DNA of 64,000 nucleotides, taken from Proteobacteria bacterium HN_bin10. GTDB lineage: Bacteria; Pseudomonadota; Alphaproteobacteria; Caulobacterales; Aquidulcibacteraceae. Made by a program: the position numbers and the translations under genes. The stretch spans positions 27,417-91,416 of the forward strand of contig LWDN01000051.1 of NCBI GenBank assembly GCA_002083515.1, read 5' to 3'. Each line of letters begins with the position of its first letter. Positions within the stretch are counted from its first letter, which is position 1. The notes beneath the pieces were generated by a model that worked only from the letters and a program-made list of their open reading frames with translations, searched no databases and was not told where the DNA came from. Below, one piece after another: positions 35,447-43,693 of this stretch.

Positions 35447-35905
35447 ATGCCGGACGCCAAACCGATCTACGTGCTGAACGGCCCCAACCTAAATCTGTTG
35501 GGGACCAGAGAGCCGCACATCTACGGCCACGTCACTCTGGCCGAGATCGAGACCGCGTGCGCCGAACGGGCTATGCAGCTGGGCCGCGCGATCGTCTTCC
35601 GCCAGTCGAACGTCGAGGGCGAGTTGGTCACCTGGCTGCAGGAGGCCCGCGACAAGGCGGCGGCTGTCGTTCTAAACGCCGGCGCCTATACCCACACCTC
35701 GGTCGCGCTCCATGACGCCATCAAGGCGATCGGCGTGCCGGTGATCGAGACCCACCTCTCCAACCCTTCGGCGCGTGAGGATTTCCGTCACGTTTCGCTC
35801 GTGGGCCAAGCCGCAAAGGGCGTCATCGCCGGCTTTGGGGCGACATCGTATTTACTGGCCATCGAGGCGGCTGCCTTGCTGGCGAATGAAGGCAAGAACG
35901 CGTGA
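35447..35905 (+). CDS. aroQ: Type II 3-dehydroquinate dehydratase
   Basis: A 152-residue dodecameric enzyme converting 3-dehydroquinate to 3-dehydroshikimate in the shikimate pathway. The signature YVLNGPNLNLLGTREPHIYG holds the catalytic Tyr loop. RQSNVEGELV, NAGAYTHTSVAL, ETHLSNPSARE and RHVSLV complete the active site. ATG 35447 gives the standard length. The longer frame upstream runs into the thiS promoter region. It overlaps accB by 4 nt (GTGA), the conserved alphaproteobacterial aroQ-accB-accC arrangement. Confidence 0.96.
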   Translation: MPDAKPIYVLNGPNLNLLGTREPHIYGHVTLAEIETACAERAMQLGRAIVFRQSNVEGELVTWLQEARDKAAAVVLNAGAYTHTSVALHDAIKAIGVPVIETHLSNPSAREDFRHVSLVGQAAKGVIAGFGATSYLLAIEAAALLANEGKNA

Positions 35906-36483
35906 GCAAGAAACGATCCCGAGCCGTTGTGAAGAAAGCGCCGGTGCGCGTGCCAGCGAAACGTGAGCCCAAGCGCAAGGCCTCCAAGAGCGGCGTCGAT
36001 GCCGAGCTCGTACGCGATCTGGCCAAGGTGCTGGACGACACCGGCCTGACCGAGATCGAGGTCGAGTACGGCGAGTTGCGGCTGCGCTTGGCGCGCACGC
36101 TGACCATGGCCCCGCCGCCGCCCGCGCATACGCATGTCGTGCACTCGGCGCCCGCGCCGGCCGCCGTTGCGCTGCCGCCGCCAGCAGCAGCGGCGCCACC
36201 GCCGCCGCCCGCGGCGCCCCAAGCCGCGCCGGAGGATGCCGCTTCGCACCCGGGCGCAGTGCTGTCGCCGATGGTAGGCACTGCTTATCTGGCGGCCAAC
36301 GAGGACGCGCCGCCGTTCGTCAAGGTCGGCGACCGTGTCACCAAGGGCCAGACCATTCTGCTGGTCGAGGCGATGAAGACCTTTAACCAGATCCATGCGC
36401 CGCGCGACGGCGTGGTCCGGCAAATTCTGGTCGGCAACGCCGATCCGGTCGAATTCAACCAGCCGCTGATGATTATCGAATGA
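35902..36483 (+). CDS. accB: Biotin carboxyl carrier protein of acetyl-CoA carboxylase
   Basis: A 193-residue BCCP subunit that carries CO2 on biotin between AccC and AccAD in fatty-acid synthesis. A basic N-terminal segment (about residues 1-30) is followed by a helical region and an Ala/Pro linker (about 70-110). The biotinyl domain has the attachment lysine K159 in VEAMKTFN and the family's SPMVGTAY strand. The Lys/Arg-rich N-terminus before residue 30 is longer than in E. coli AccB. Translation starts at GTG, overlapping the aroQ stop. Confidence 0.96.
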   Translation: MSKKRSRAVVKKAPVRVPAKREPKRKASKSGVDAELVRDLAKVLDDTGLTEIEVEYGELRLRLARTLTMAPPPPAHTHVVHSAPAPAAVALPPPAAAAPPPPPAAPQAAPEDAASHPGAVLSPMVGTAYLAANEDAPPFVKVGDRVTKGQTILLVEAMKTFNQIHAPRDGVVRQILVGNADPVEFNQPLMIIE

Positions 36484-36500
36484 AGAAGGCAGTAGGCCTG

Positions 36501-36633
36501 CTCGCCCTTGATGGGCGAGCTGTCAGTCCGCCGAAGCCGAAAGGCGCAGGCGGAATGATTGAGTGGGTGATTCCTCGAAACTGTGCCGCCACCCACTCCG
36601 GCGCTTCGCGCCACCTCGCCCATCAAGGGCGAG
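36501..36633. repeat. Hairpin-capped structured repeat, copy 2
   Basis: A 133-bp element between accB and accC. Its ends are exact reverse complements, each itself a hairpin: CTCGCCC-TTGAT-GGGCGAG (36501-36519) and CTCGCCC-ATCAA-GGGCGAG (36615-36633). Inside are TGTCAG at offset 20, a TCCGCC/GGCGGA stem, a perfect 9-bp long-range stem GAGTGGGTG/CACCCACTC (36561-36569 with 36590-36598) and a GGCGC-TTC-GCGCC hairpin. The right hairpin overlaps the accC Shine-Dalgarno (AGGAGG, 36632-36637), so folding could limit accC translation (inference). Confidence 0.82.
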
Positions 36634-36648
36634 GAGGGGTTTCAGCCG

Positions 36649-38004
36649 ATGTTTGACAAAGTCCTCATCGCCAATCGCGGCGAGATCGCGCTCCGCATCC
36701 ACCGCGCCTGCAAGGAGATGGGCATCTCCACGGTCGCGGTGCACTCCACGGCGGACTCCGAGGCGATGCACGTGCGCTTGGCGGACGAGAGCGTCTGTAT
36801 CGGGCCCCCGCCTGCCGCCAAGAGCTATCTGCACATTCCCTCGATCATCGCCGCCGCCGAGATCACCGGCGCACAGGCGATCCATCCGGGCTACGGCTTC
36901 CTCTCGGAGAACGCCAAGTTCGCCGAGATCGTCACCCAGCACGGCATGACCTTCATCGGCCCGACGGCCGAGCACATCCGGCTGATGGGCGACAAAATCG
37001 CCGCCAAGCAAGCCGCCATCGACACCGGCATGCCCGTGGTGCCGGGCTCCGCTGGCGGCGTCGCCGATGAAGCGGAGGCCAAGAAAGTCGCCAAGGAGAT
37101 TGGCTACCCGGTCCTGATCAAGGCGTCGGCCGGCGGCGGCGGGCGCGGCATGAAGGTCGCGCGCACCGAAGAGGATTTGTCGGAGGCCTACAACACCGCC
37201 CGCGCCGAAGCGAAGGCCGCCTTCGGCAACGATGAAGTCTATATGGAGAAATATCTGACGCATCCGCGTCACATCGAAATCCAGATCGTCGCCGACAGCC
37301 ATGGCAACGTCATTCATCTGGGCGAGCGCGATTGTTCGCTGCAGCGCCGCCACCAGAAGGTGCTCGAAGAGGCGCCCTCGCCCGCGCTCAACGCCGAGGA
37401 CCGCGCCCGCATCGGTCAGATCACCGCGGACGCGATCAGGAAACTCGGTTATCTCGGCGTCGGCACCGTCGAATATCTGTTCGAAGATGGCGAGTTCTAT
37501 TTCATCGAGATGAACACGCGTCTGCAAGTCGAGCACCCGGTCACGGAGATGGTCACCGGCATCGATCTGGTGCGCGAACAGATCCGCATCGCCGATGGCG
37601 CACCGCTTTCGGTCAAGCAGCAAGACGTGAAGTTCCGCGGCCACGCCATCGAGTGCCGCGTCAACGCCGAGAACCCGGTGAGTTTCCGCCCGTCGCCCGG
37701 CAAGATCACCGGCTTCCATCCGCCCGGCGGTCTCGGCGTACGCCTCGATAGCGCCATTTACGCGGGCTATTCGATTCCGCCTAATTACGACTCACTGATC
37801 GGGAAGCTCATCGTCCATGGCCGCGACCGCGCCGAGTGTCTCATGCGCTTGCGGCGTGCGTTGAATGAGATGGTGATCACCGGCGTGGAAACGACATTAC
37901 CGCTGTTCCGCGACCTCATGAACGAGCCCGACGTCCTCAATGGCGATTATTCGATCCATTGGCTGGAAAAGAACCTCAAAGCCAAACTGGAGTCGGAGAC
38001 CTGA
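36649..38004 (+). CDS. accC: Biotin carboxylase subunit of acetyl-CoA carboxylase
   Basis: A 451-residue ATP-grasp enzyme that carboxylates BCCP-bound biotin. Visible blocks are FDKVLIANRGEIALRI, the glycine-rich ATP loop KASAGGGGRGMKV, the MEKYLTHPRHIEIQI strand, and the catalytic-core segment EMNTRLQVEHPVTEMVTGID. The C-terminal biotin-binding part is complete. ATG 36649 is chosen for its strong AGGAGGGG and because it begins the conserved N-terminus. The upstream in-frame codons lie in the repeat element. It is separated from accB by 165 nt, whereas the genes upstream overlap. Confidence 0.97.
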   Translation: MFDKVLIANRGEIALRIHRACKEMGISTVAVHSTADSEAMHVRLADESVCIGPPPAAKSYLHIPSIIAAAEITGAQAIHPGYGFLSENAKFAEIVTQHGMTFIGPTAEHIRLMGDKIAAKQAAIDTGMPVVPGSAGGVADEAEAKKVAKEIGYPVLIKASAGGGGRGMKVARTEEDLSEAYNTARAEAKAAFGNDEVYMEKYLTHPRHIEIQIVADSHGNVIHLGERDCSLQRRHQKVLEEAPSPALNAEDRARIGQITADAIRKLGYLGVGTVEYLFEDGEFYFIEMNTRLQVEHPVTEMVTGIDLVREQIRIADGAPLSVKQQDVKFRGHAIECRVNAENPVSFRPSPGKITGFHPPGGLGVRLDSAIYAGYSIPPNYDSLIGKLIVHGRDRAECLMRLRRALNEMVITGVETTLPLFRDLMNEPDVLNGDYSIHWLEKNLKAKLESET

Positions 38005-38005
38005 T

Positions 38006-38461
38006 ATGCGTGCGTTGCTCGTAGCCATCGCGGCGCTCGCCGCCGCCTGCTCGCCGCCAGCGACCACCACCGAGGCGCCCGCCGCGGTCGAAGCGCCGGC
38101 TGCGCCCAATGCTGCAACCCAAGCCGCGCTCGACGTGTTGACGCCGATCATCTCGACCGAAGTCGGCAAGCCGGTGAGTTTGCAACCGAGCACAGCCACC
38201 ATCCGCGACGGATGGGCCTACATCGACGCGGAGGTTCTCAATGCCGACGGGTCCGCCATCGATTGGATGACCACCAATCTGGCCAGCCGCTACGAAAACG
38301 GCGTTATGGACGAGGGCGGCGGCGTGCATGCCCTGCTCAAGAACGAGAACGGGACCTGGACGGTGCTCGAGCACGTTATCGCGCCGACGGACGTCGCCTG
38401 GATCGACTGGGTCGACCGCCATGGCGTGCCGGCCGACATTCTTGGGCTGCCCGAGAACTAA
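38006..38461 (+). CDS. Lipoprotein of unknown function
   Basis: A 151-residue predicted lipoprotein with a short signal peptide and lipobox ending at C15 (IAALAAAC). An Ala/Pro/Thr linker (about residues 16-45) follows. The compact C-terminal domain includes GWAYIDAEVLNADGSAIDW, a region of Gly/Asp residues, and WTVLEHVIAPTDVAWIDWV. I do not recognise a family. The ATG starts 2 nt after the accC stop, with GGAG/GGAGAC upstream inside accC, so it is probably co-transcribed with accBC. A strong terminator follows. Confidence 0.75.
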   Translation: MRALLVAIAALAAACSPPATTTEAPAAVEAPAAPNAATQAALDVLTPIISTEVGKPVSLQPSTATIRDGWAYIDAEVLNADGSAIDWMTTNLASRYENGVMDEGGGVHALLKNENGTWTVLEHVIAPTDVAWIDWVDRHGVPADILGLPEN

Positions 38462-38488
38462 CGGGTTAACGGCGCCCGGCTTGCAGAC

Positions 38489-38522
38489 ACGAGCCCCAGT
38501 TCATTCTGGGGCTCGTTTCTTT
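38489..38522 (+). terminator. Intrinsic terminator of the aroQ-accBC operon
   Basis: ACGAGCCCCAG and CTGGGGCTCGT form a perfect 11-bp stem with a 6-nt loop, followed by TTCTTT. It ends exactly at the ATG of the next small lipoprotein ORF, an unusual juxtaposition. Confidence 0.92.
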
Positions 38523-38735
38523 ATGGCTCAACAATCCTTCGCCGGCTTGGCCGTGCTTGTCGTCCTCGCCTTCACGCTAATGGCGCTGTCCGCCTGCGTC
38601 AGTTCGGAACAGGCGGGTCCGCAGAGCTTGCTGAGCGCCGCTGCGCCGCCCGCGGACGTTGGCACGTCGGAATTTCACGGCGCTGCTCTCGGCGAGGACG
38701 CCCTCCGCTCACGCCTCGGCGCCGAAGGCGTATAG
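38523..38735 (+). CDS. Small putative lipoprotein
   Basis: A 70-residue ORF whose ATG abuts the T-tract of the preceding terminator. Residues 1-25 form a signal peptide with a lipobox (LMALSAC). The mature part is short, with a Ser/Ala/Pro-rich stretch and a charged C-terminus (LGEDALRSRLGAEGV). There is no Shine-Dalgarno other than the terminator arm. Expression would need read-through or a promoter inside the previous gene. It is coding-like, but confidence is moderate and no family is recognised. Confidence 0.45.
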   Translation: MAQQSFAGLAVLVVLAFTLMALSACVSSEQAGPQSLLSAAAPPADVGTSEFHGAALGEDALRSRLGAEGV

Positions 38736-38780
38736 CGGATGCGACCGAGGCGATAGGACCGTGCCGCTGGGACTTGCTGC

Positions 38781-39785
38781 TCAGCCTTCTTTGGGAACAA
38801 TCGCGGCGAACTCGGCCTTGGGCAACGACAGGGAGCCCAACGGCAAGCCGCCGCCCTGCTCCACCAAAACGCTGAGATGACGCTTGAACAGTGCGCCTTC
38901 GCTATAGAACAGGGCTGCGCGCGGCCCCTTGTCGGTCTCCGCCCGAAACGCAAAAGCGCGAACATCCGGCCCATCGGGCCAAGCCGAGCGCATCGGTGCG
39001 AAGCCCATGGTTCGCAGGCCCGTGATTTGTAGCCCCGCCATGTCGCAGAGCGCCTTCACGGCTCGGAAAGACGGTTCGCTGCGCAAGCGCTCGGCCCGCA
39101 GCCTGTCCGCTTCAAGCTTGCGCCGCGCAAACAGCGGATTGCCCTGAGCCACACGCTGGAGATGCGCATTCATTTCCGAGTCCGGGGCCAGCTTGACTTT
39201 GCGCAGGCTCTTCAACCACGTCTTGTGGCGCGGCGTGAGCGGCTCCTTCAATTCCAACTCGGCAAAGCGCTTGTCTAAGTCTTTGAGCGCGGCCTGGGGC
39301 GAGCGATAGCCCTTGCTCGCCGCGACCTTGCGCGCCGCCGATGGTTTTGCGCGCTTCAACCGCACCATCAGGTTGAACAGATCGAGATGCGGATCGGCGA
39401 GCATGCTCTTGAGACCAGCGGCGGCGCAGTGCAGCGCAATCTCATCGCCGCCGCGATTGGCAAAGTATTGGGCATGCCCGCCCGTCCTCGCCTGCACCAG
39501 ATAATCCCGGGTGTAGAAGCTCCACAACGCTTCTTGGGCAAACTCTCCAGGCAGGAAATGCGCTTGGTTCATGAGCGCATCCGCCCACGCGTCGGTCGCC
39601 AACACCAATTGCTCTGGGTCGCCGTGATCGGCGGCGCTCTGCGGCAGCACGATCTCGTCCGATATGAGTCCCTGGAACGTCGTCAACGGGGAAGCGCCCG
39701 AGCAGCGAGCGCGCTGGTGCTGCACGATCCACGGGATCGGCTGCTCGACTTCACCAGGCGTCTCGATTGTCGTCTCGATGCTCAC
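38781..39785 (-). CDS. DMP19/DUF4375-like protein
   Basis: A 334-residue soluble protein. The segment FYTRDYLVQARTGGHAQYFANRGGDE (shown in part: VQARTGGHAQYFANRGG) resembles the DUF4375/DMP19 core, where a GGxxQYFxN motif is characteristic. DMP19 of Neisseria is a DNA-mimic protein. That acidic mimicry is not obvious here, since the middle is Lys/Arg-rich (residues 140-230). The C-terminal domain has RAALFYSEGALFKRHLS. It starts at GTG and precedes the prfB stop by 20 nt in the opposite reading order, i.e. it is the last gene downstream of prfB. The family assignment is tentative. Confidence 0.6.
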   Translation of the reverse strand: MSIETTIETPGEVEQPIPWIVQHQRARCSGASPLTTFQGLISDEIVLPQSAADHGDPEQLVLATDAWADALMNQAHFLPGEFAQEALWSFYTRDYLVQARTGGHAQYFANRGGDEIALHCAAAGLKSMLADPHLDLFNLMVRLKRAKPSAARKVAASKGYRSPQAALKDLDKRFAELELKEPLTPRHKTWLKSLRKVKLAPDSEMNAHLQRVAQGNPLFARRKLEADRLRAERLRSEPSFRAVKALCDMAGLQITGLRTMGFAPMRSAWPDGPDVRAFAFRAETDKGPRAALFYSEGALFKRHLSVLVEQGGGLPLGSLSLPKAEFAAIVPKEG

Positions 39786-39805
39786 GCGGGCCCCCGCCCA
39801 ATCCC

Positions 39806-40937
39806 CTAGTCGATGTCGTCCACCTGCTTGTCCGCCGCGCCGCTCACCCGCGCCGCCAGCGACGCCGCCATGAACTGATCGAGGTCGCCGTTCAGCACCC
39901 CCTGCGTATCAGAGGTTTCAACACCCGTCCGCAAGTCTTTGACCATCTGATACGGCTGCAAGACGTACGAGCGTATCTGCCTTCCCCAGCCGATCTCGGT
40001 CTTGGCCTCCGCCAGCTGCTGGGCGGCGGCCTCGCGTTTTTGAAGCTCGGCTTCATAGAGCCGCGCCCGCAGCATGTCCCAGGCGGCGGCCCGGTTCTTG
40101 TGCTGGCTGCGCTCGGCCTGGCAGGCGACGACAATGCCGGTGGGGATGTGGGTCAACCGCACGGCGGAGTCGGTTTTGTTGATGTGCTGACCGCCGGCGC
40201 CCGAGGCCCGATAGGTGTCGGTCCGGACGTCCTTGTCGAGGATTTCGATGTCGATCGACTCGTCGACCTTCGGATAGACCCAGACGCTTGCGAACGAGGT
40301 GTGCCTGCGGGCGTTGGAATCGTAGGGACTGATGCGCACCAGCCGGTGCACGCCGGCTTCGGTCTTGAGCCAGCCATAAGCGTTTTCGCCATGGACAAGA
40401 ATGGTCGCGGACTTGATGCCTGCGGTGTCGCCGGCCTGCTCCTCAAGCAGATCGACCTTGAAGCCGCGAGCATTCGCCCAACGCGAATACATGCGCAGCA
40501 ACATCTCGGTCCAATCCTGGCTTTCGGTGCCGCCGGCGCCGGAATTGAACTCGATGTAGGCGTCGTTGCCATCGGCCTCGCCCGAAAGCAGCGCTTCGAG
40601 TTCCGCCTTCGCCGCCCGATCTTGCGCCGCCTTCAGCCCCTGCTGCGCTTCGGCGATGAGACTCTCATCGCCCTCTGCCTCGGCGAGTTCCGCCAGCTCC
40701 ACGCCGTCGCGCAAGTCCCGCTCCAGCGAAAGGATGTTGTTCATCCCCGTCTCGAGCTTGGTGCGCTCGCGCATCAGCTTCTGGGCTTTCTCCGGGTCGT
40801 TCCAGAAATCGGGGCGCTCCGAAAGCGCCGTCAATTCATCAAAGCGAACCTGGGCGCGATCCCAGTCAAAGACGCCTCCGCAGCAGAGCGACGGCGGATT
40901 CGATTTGTTCGGCTAAGGCCGCAATTTCAGCGCGCAT
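39806..40937 (-). CDS. prfB: Peptide chain release factor 2 with programmed +1 frameshift
   Basis: A 376-residue RF2 that terminates translation at UGA/UAA. The gene is in two frames. A 23-codon leader starts at ATG 40937 (MRAEIAALAEQIESAVALLR...) and ends at CTT-TGA-C. A +1 slip on CTT skips nt 40868 and continues at GAC 40867 for 353 codons. The GGQ motif (SGAGGQHINKTDSAV) and the tripeptide region SPYDSNARRHTS (SPF-type) identify RF2. Low RF2 lets ribosomes pause at the in-frame UGA and shift, giving autoregulation. The gene follows mrcA by 76 nt. Confidence 0.95.
40865..40879 (-). promoter_or_regulatory. prfB recoding site
   Basis: Read on the minus strand: an internal Shine-Dalgarno GGAGG (40879-40875), three bases, then the slippery CTT, the in-frame stop TGA and the efficiency-enhancing C. 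Spacing and sequence match the E. coli prfB frameshift signal. Confidence 0.95.
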
Positions 40938-41013
40938 TTCGGGACTCGATTCTACGGATATCTAGTGGCAGGCATGTAGGGCACGCGCCGCAAAACGCAA
41001 GCGGCGTCGCCCC

Positions 41014-43575
41014 TCAGTACAGCCCGCTCGACTCGTCATCCTGCTGCTGGGCGCGCGGCCCCTCGTCAGGCGTGTCGCTGCCGGTCAGACCGGACAAAAC
41101 ACGCGGGTCGATTGGATCGGTGCCGCCAAACACGAACGGTGAGGACGTCACATCGCGCGTCGGTTCTGTGTCGGGGCGGAAGGCCTCGAGGATCGTTTGT
41201 GTCGTCGCTGCATTCGGCAGGGCGCCGGTCTGATAGTCGATGCGCACCAGGCGCGCGCCCGCCGGGATACGGAACGGCGTAGGCGAAGTGCCGCGCAGCG
41301 CTTCGCGCATGAAGTCGCGGAAGATCGGCGCTGAGATGCGGCCGCCGGTTTCGCCCTCGCCCATGTCGCGCGGTTGGTCGAAACCCGCCCACACGCCGAC
41401 AACGAGGTCGGGCGAAAAACCGATGAACCACGCGTCTTTGTAGTCATTGGTGGTGCCGGTTTTTCCGCCCAGCGGATAACCCAGAGAATTCACGACTGTC
41501 GCCGTGCCGCGCTGGACGACGCCTTCAGCCATCGAGACGATCTGATAGGCCGTCACCGGGTCGAGCACCTGCGCACGCGTGTCAGGCAGATCGGGCGGCG
41601 CCTGACGCGCCCACTCGGCATTGCAGCTCTCGCACGCGCGCTGATCCCGACGAAATACGGTGACGCCGTTACGGTCCTGAATGCGGTCGATGAAAATCGG
41701 CGAAATCTGGCGTCCGCCATTGACGAACTGGCCGTAGCCGGTGGTCATGCGCAGCAATGTGGTTTCGCCCGCGCCAAGCGCCAGCGCGAACACGGCTTGG
41801 GTGTTGTCGCCGTAGATGCCGAGACGGCGACCGTAGTCGAGAATACGCTCGGGACCCATCTCATACGCCACGCGCGCCGTCATGGCGTTACGCGACATCT
41901 CGAGGCCGCGCCGCAATGTAGTCGGACCATAGAATTCGCGCGTGTAATTCTCCGGCGACCAATTGGAGCCGTCGCCCGCCTCGATCGCCAACGGCGCGTC
42001 GTCCACGAGCGTCGCCGGCGTCAAGCCATAGTCCAGCGCCGCCGCATAAACGATCGGCTTGAACGAAGAGCCCGGTTGGCGCTGCGCCTGGGTGGCGCGA
42101 TTGAGGCCGGTGCTTTCATTGAACGAATAGCCGCCGACCATGGCCAGGACGCGCCCGGTATGGGGGTCCATCGCCACCAGCGCGCCTTGGATCTCCGGCA
42201 CCTGGCGCAGCGTGTAGCGTCCGTTCGAGCCGCGCGTTGCGTAGACAATGGCGCCCGCGCGCAAGGCACGCGCGCCATCGCGGCGCGCGCCCTGCGCCGC
42301 CCATTGCGCATCGTTATCGCCAAGCCGGCCGCTCTGACCGTTCTCGTCGGTTAGCGTGATGGCGCCGCCGCCGGTGCGCGTGACCATGGCGCGCAGCCAG
42401 TTCGAGAGCTGCGGCGCTGCAGGCGCTTCGCGGAGTTGCGCCTGCACGTCGCCGGCGGGATCGCCGGAACCCACCGGCCCGCGCCAATCGTGACGACGAT
42501 CATAATCCTCCAGCCCGGCGCGCAGCGCGCGCGCAGCCGCGAGCTGCAGACGGGTGTCGATGGTCGAGCGGATCGAGAGCCCGCCGTCGTAGAGTGCGTC
42601 TTCGCCGTACTGGTCCTGCACCTGGCGGCGCACTTCTTCGACGAAGTGCGAGGCGGCGATGAATTGGTCGCCGGCCAGGCGGTTCCTCACCGTCAACTCT
42701 TCCGCGCGAGCCGCGGTTGCTTGCTCCTCGGTGATGTAGCCGCGCTCCAACATGCGGCCGATGGCGTAATCGCGGCGCGCCACGGCGCGTTCGCGATGGC
42801 GCGGCAGCTGATAATTAGCCGGTCCCTTCGGCAGGATCGAAAGATACGCAGCTTCGGCGACCGTAAGATCGGCCAACGGCTTGTCGAAATAGTTTAAGGC
42901 GGCAGCGGCGACGCCATAAGCGCGGTTTCCGAGATAGATCTGGTTCAGGTAGAGTTCGAGGATGCGGTCTTTGTCGAGCGCGCGCTCGATGCGTTGCGCC
43001 ATCAGACCTTCGCGAAATTTGGTGTAGACCGCGCAGAACAAGCCGCCGATGCCGCCGCTGCACTCGGCGGCGCGCCCTGTCAGCATGTTGCCGGCCACCT
43101 GCTGCGTAATGGTGGACGCGCCTTGCAGACGCCTTCCGCGCAGAACGTTGCCAACGTTCGAGACCATCGCACGCGCAATGCCGGCGTAGTCGAGGCCCGA
43201 ATGCTCGAAGAAGCGCGCGTCCTCAACCGCGACGAACGCGTTCTTCACGTGGTCGGGAATCTGTTCGATCGGCACGAACACGCGCTGCTCGCGCGCGAAC
43301 TCCGCCACCAGCGCGCCGTCGCCTGCGTGCACGCGGCTAGTTACCGGCGGCTCGTACTCCTGAAGCTCGGTGAGGCCGGGCAATCCCTGCAGCGCGACCA
43401 GCAAGAAGATAAGCACCGCCAAGACGCCTGCGCCCGCAGCGATCGCCAGTCCGAGCAGCACCTTTCGCCAGGGGAAGCCGCCACCACCGCCGCCGGGCTC
43501 GCGATAGCTGCGACGGTCGTAATCGTCGTAATCCTCGTCGTCCCAACCACGGTCGTAAGTGCTCTGTCGCGACAT
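41014..43575 (-). CDS. mrcA: Penicillin-binding protein 1A (bifunctional)
   Basis: An 853-residue class A PBP. The cytoplasmic tail is Asp/Tyr/Arg-rich, with a poly-Gly stretch before the transmembrane helix (about residues 38-62). The GT51 domain has EDARFFEHSGLD and GASTITQQVAGN. An OB-like insert follows. The transpeptidase domain has S503 in SSFK, SRN in MSRNAMTA, and KTGT at K705. A cysteine pair (CESC) sits in the insert before the last transpeptidase block. ATG 43575 is chosen over a GTG-type extension because it follows GGGAC. The order amiC-mrcA-prfB is conserved in many Alphaproteobacteria. Confidence 0.95.
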   Translation of the reverse strand: MSRQSTYDRGWDDEDYDDYDRRSYREPGGGGGGFPWRKVLLGLAIAAGAGVLAVLIFLLVALQGLPGLTELQEYEPPVTSRVHAGDGALVAEFAREQRVFVPIEQIPDHVKNAFVAVEDARFFEHSGLDYAGIARAMVSNVGNVLRGRRLQGASTITQQVAGNMLTGRAAECSGGIGGLFCAVYTKFREGLMAQRIERALDKDRILELYLNQIYLGNRAYGVAAAALNYFDKPLADLTVAEAAYLSILPKGPANYQLPRHRERAVARRDYAIGRMLERGYITEEQATAARAEELTVRNRLAGDQFIAASHFVEEVRRQVQDQYGEDALYDGGLSIRSTIDTRLQLAAARALRAGLEDYDRRHDWRGPVGSGDPAGDVQAQLREAPAAPQLSNWLRAMVTRTGGGAITLTDENGQSGRLGDNDAQWAAQGARRDGARALRAGAIVYATRGSNGRYTLRQVPEIQGALVAMDPHTGRVLAMVGGYSFNESTGLNRATQAQRQPGSSFKPIVYAAALDYGLTPATLVDDAPLAIEAGDGSNWSPENYTREFYGPTTLRRGLEMSRNAMTARVAYEMGPERILDYGRRLGIYGDNTQAVFALALGAGETTLLRMTTGYGQFVNGGRQISPIFIDRIQDRNGVTVFRRDQRACESCNAEWARQAPPDLPDTRAQVLDPVTAYQIVSMAEGVVQRGTATVVNSLGYPLGGKTGTTNDYKDAWFIGFSPDLVVGVWAGFDQPRDMGEGETGGRISAPIFRDFMREALRGTSPTPFRIPAGARLVRIDYQTGALPNAATTQTILEAFRPDTEPTRDVTSSPFVFGGTDPIDPRVLSGLTGSDTPDEGPRAQQQDDESSGLY

Positions 43576-43693
43576 TGCGTCCCGCTTCTGCGCGTTGTTG
43601 TTCCGCCGCCCGGCCTCGCCCCGCAATGAGGCGCGATTAAGGCCGGCGCGGCAACCCGGAGACTAGCGGAATTAGCTTAAGATTCGCGTCCAA

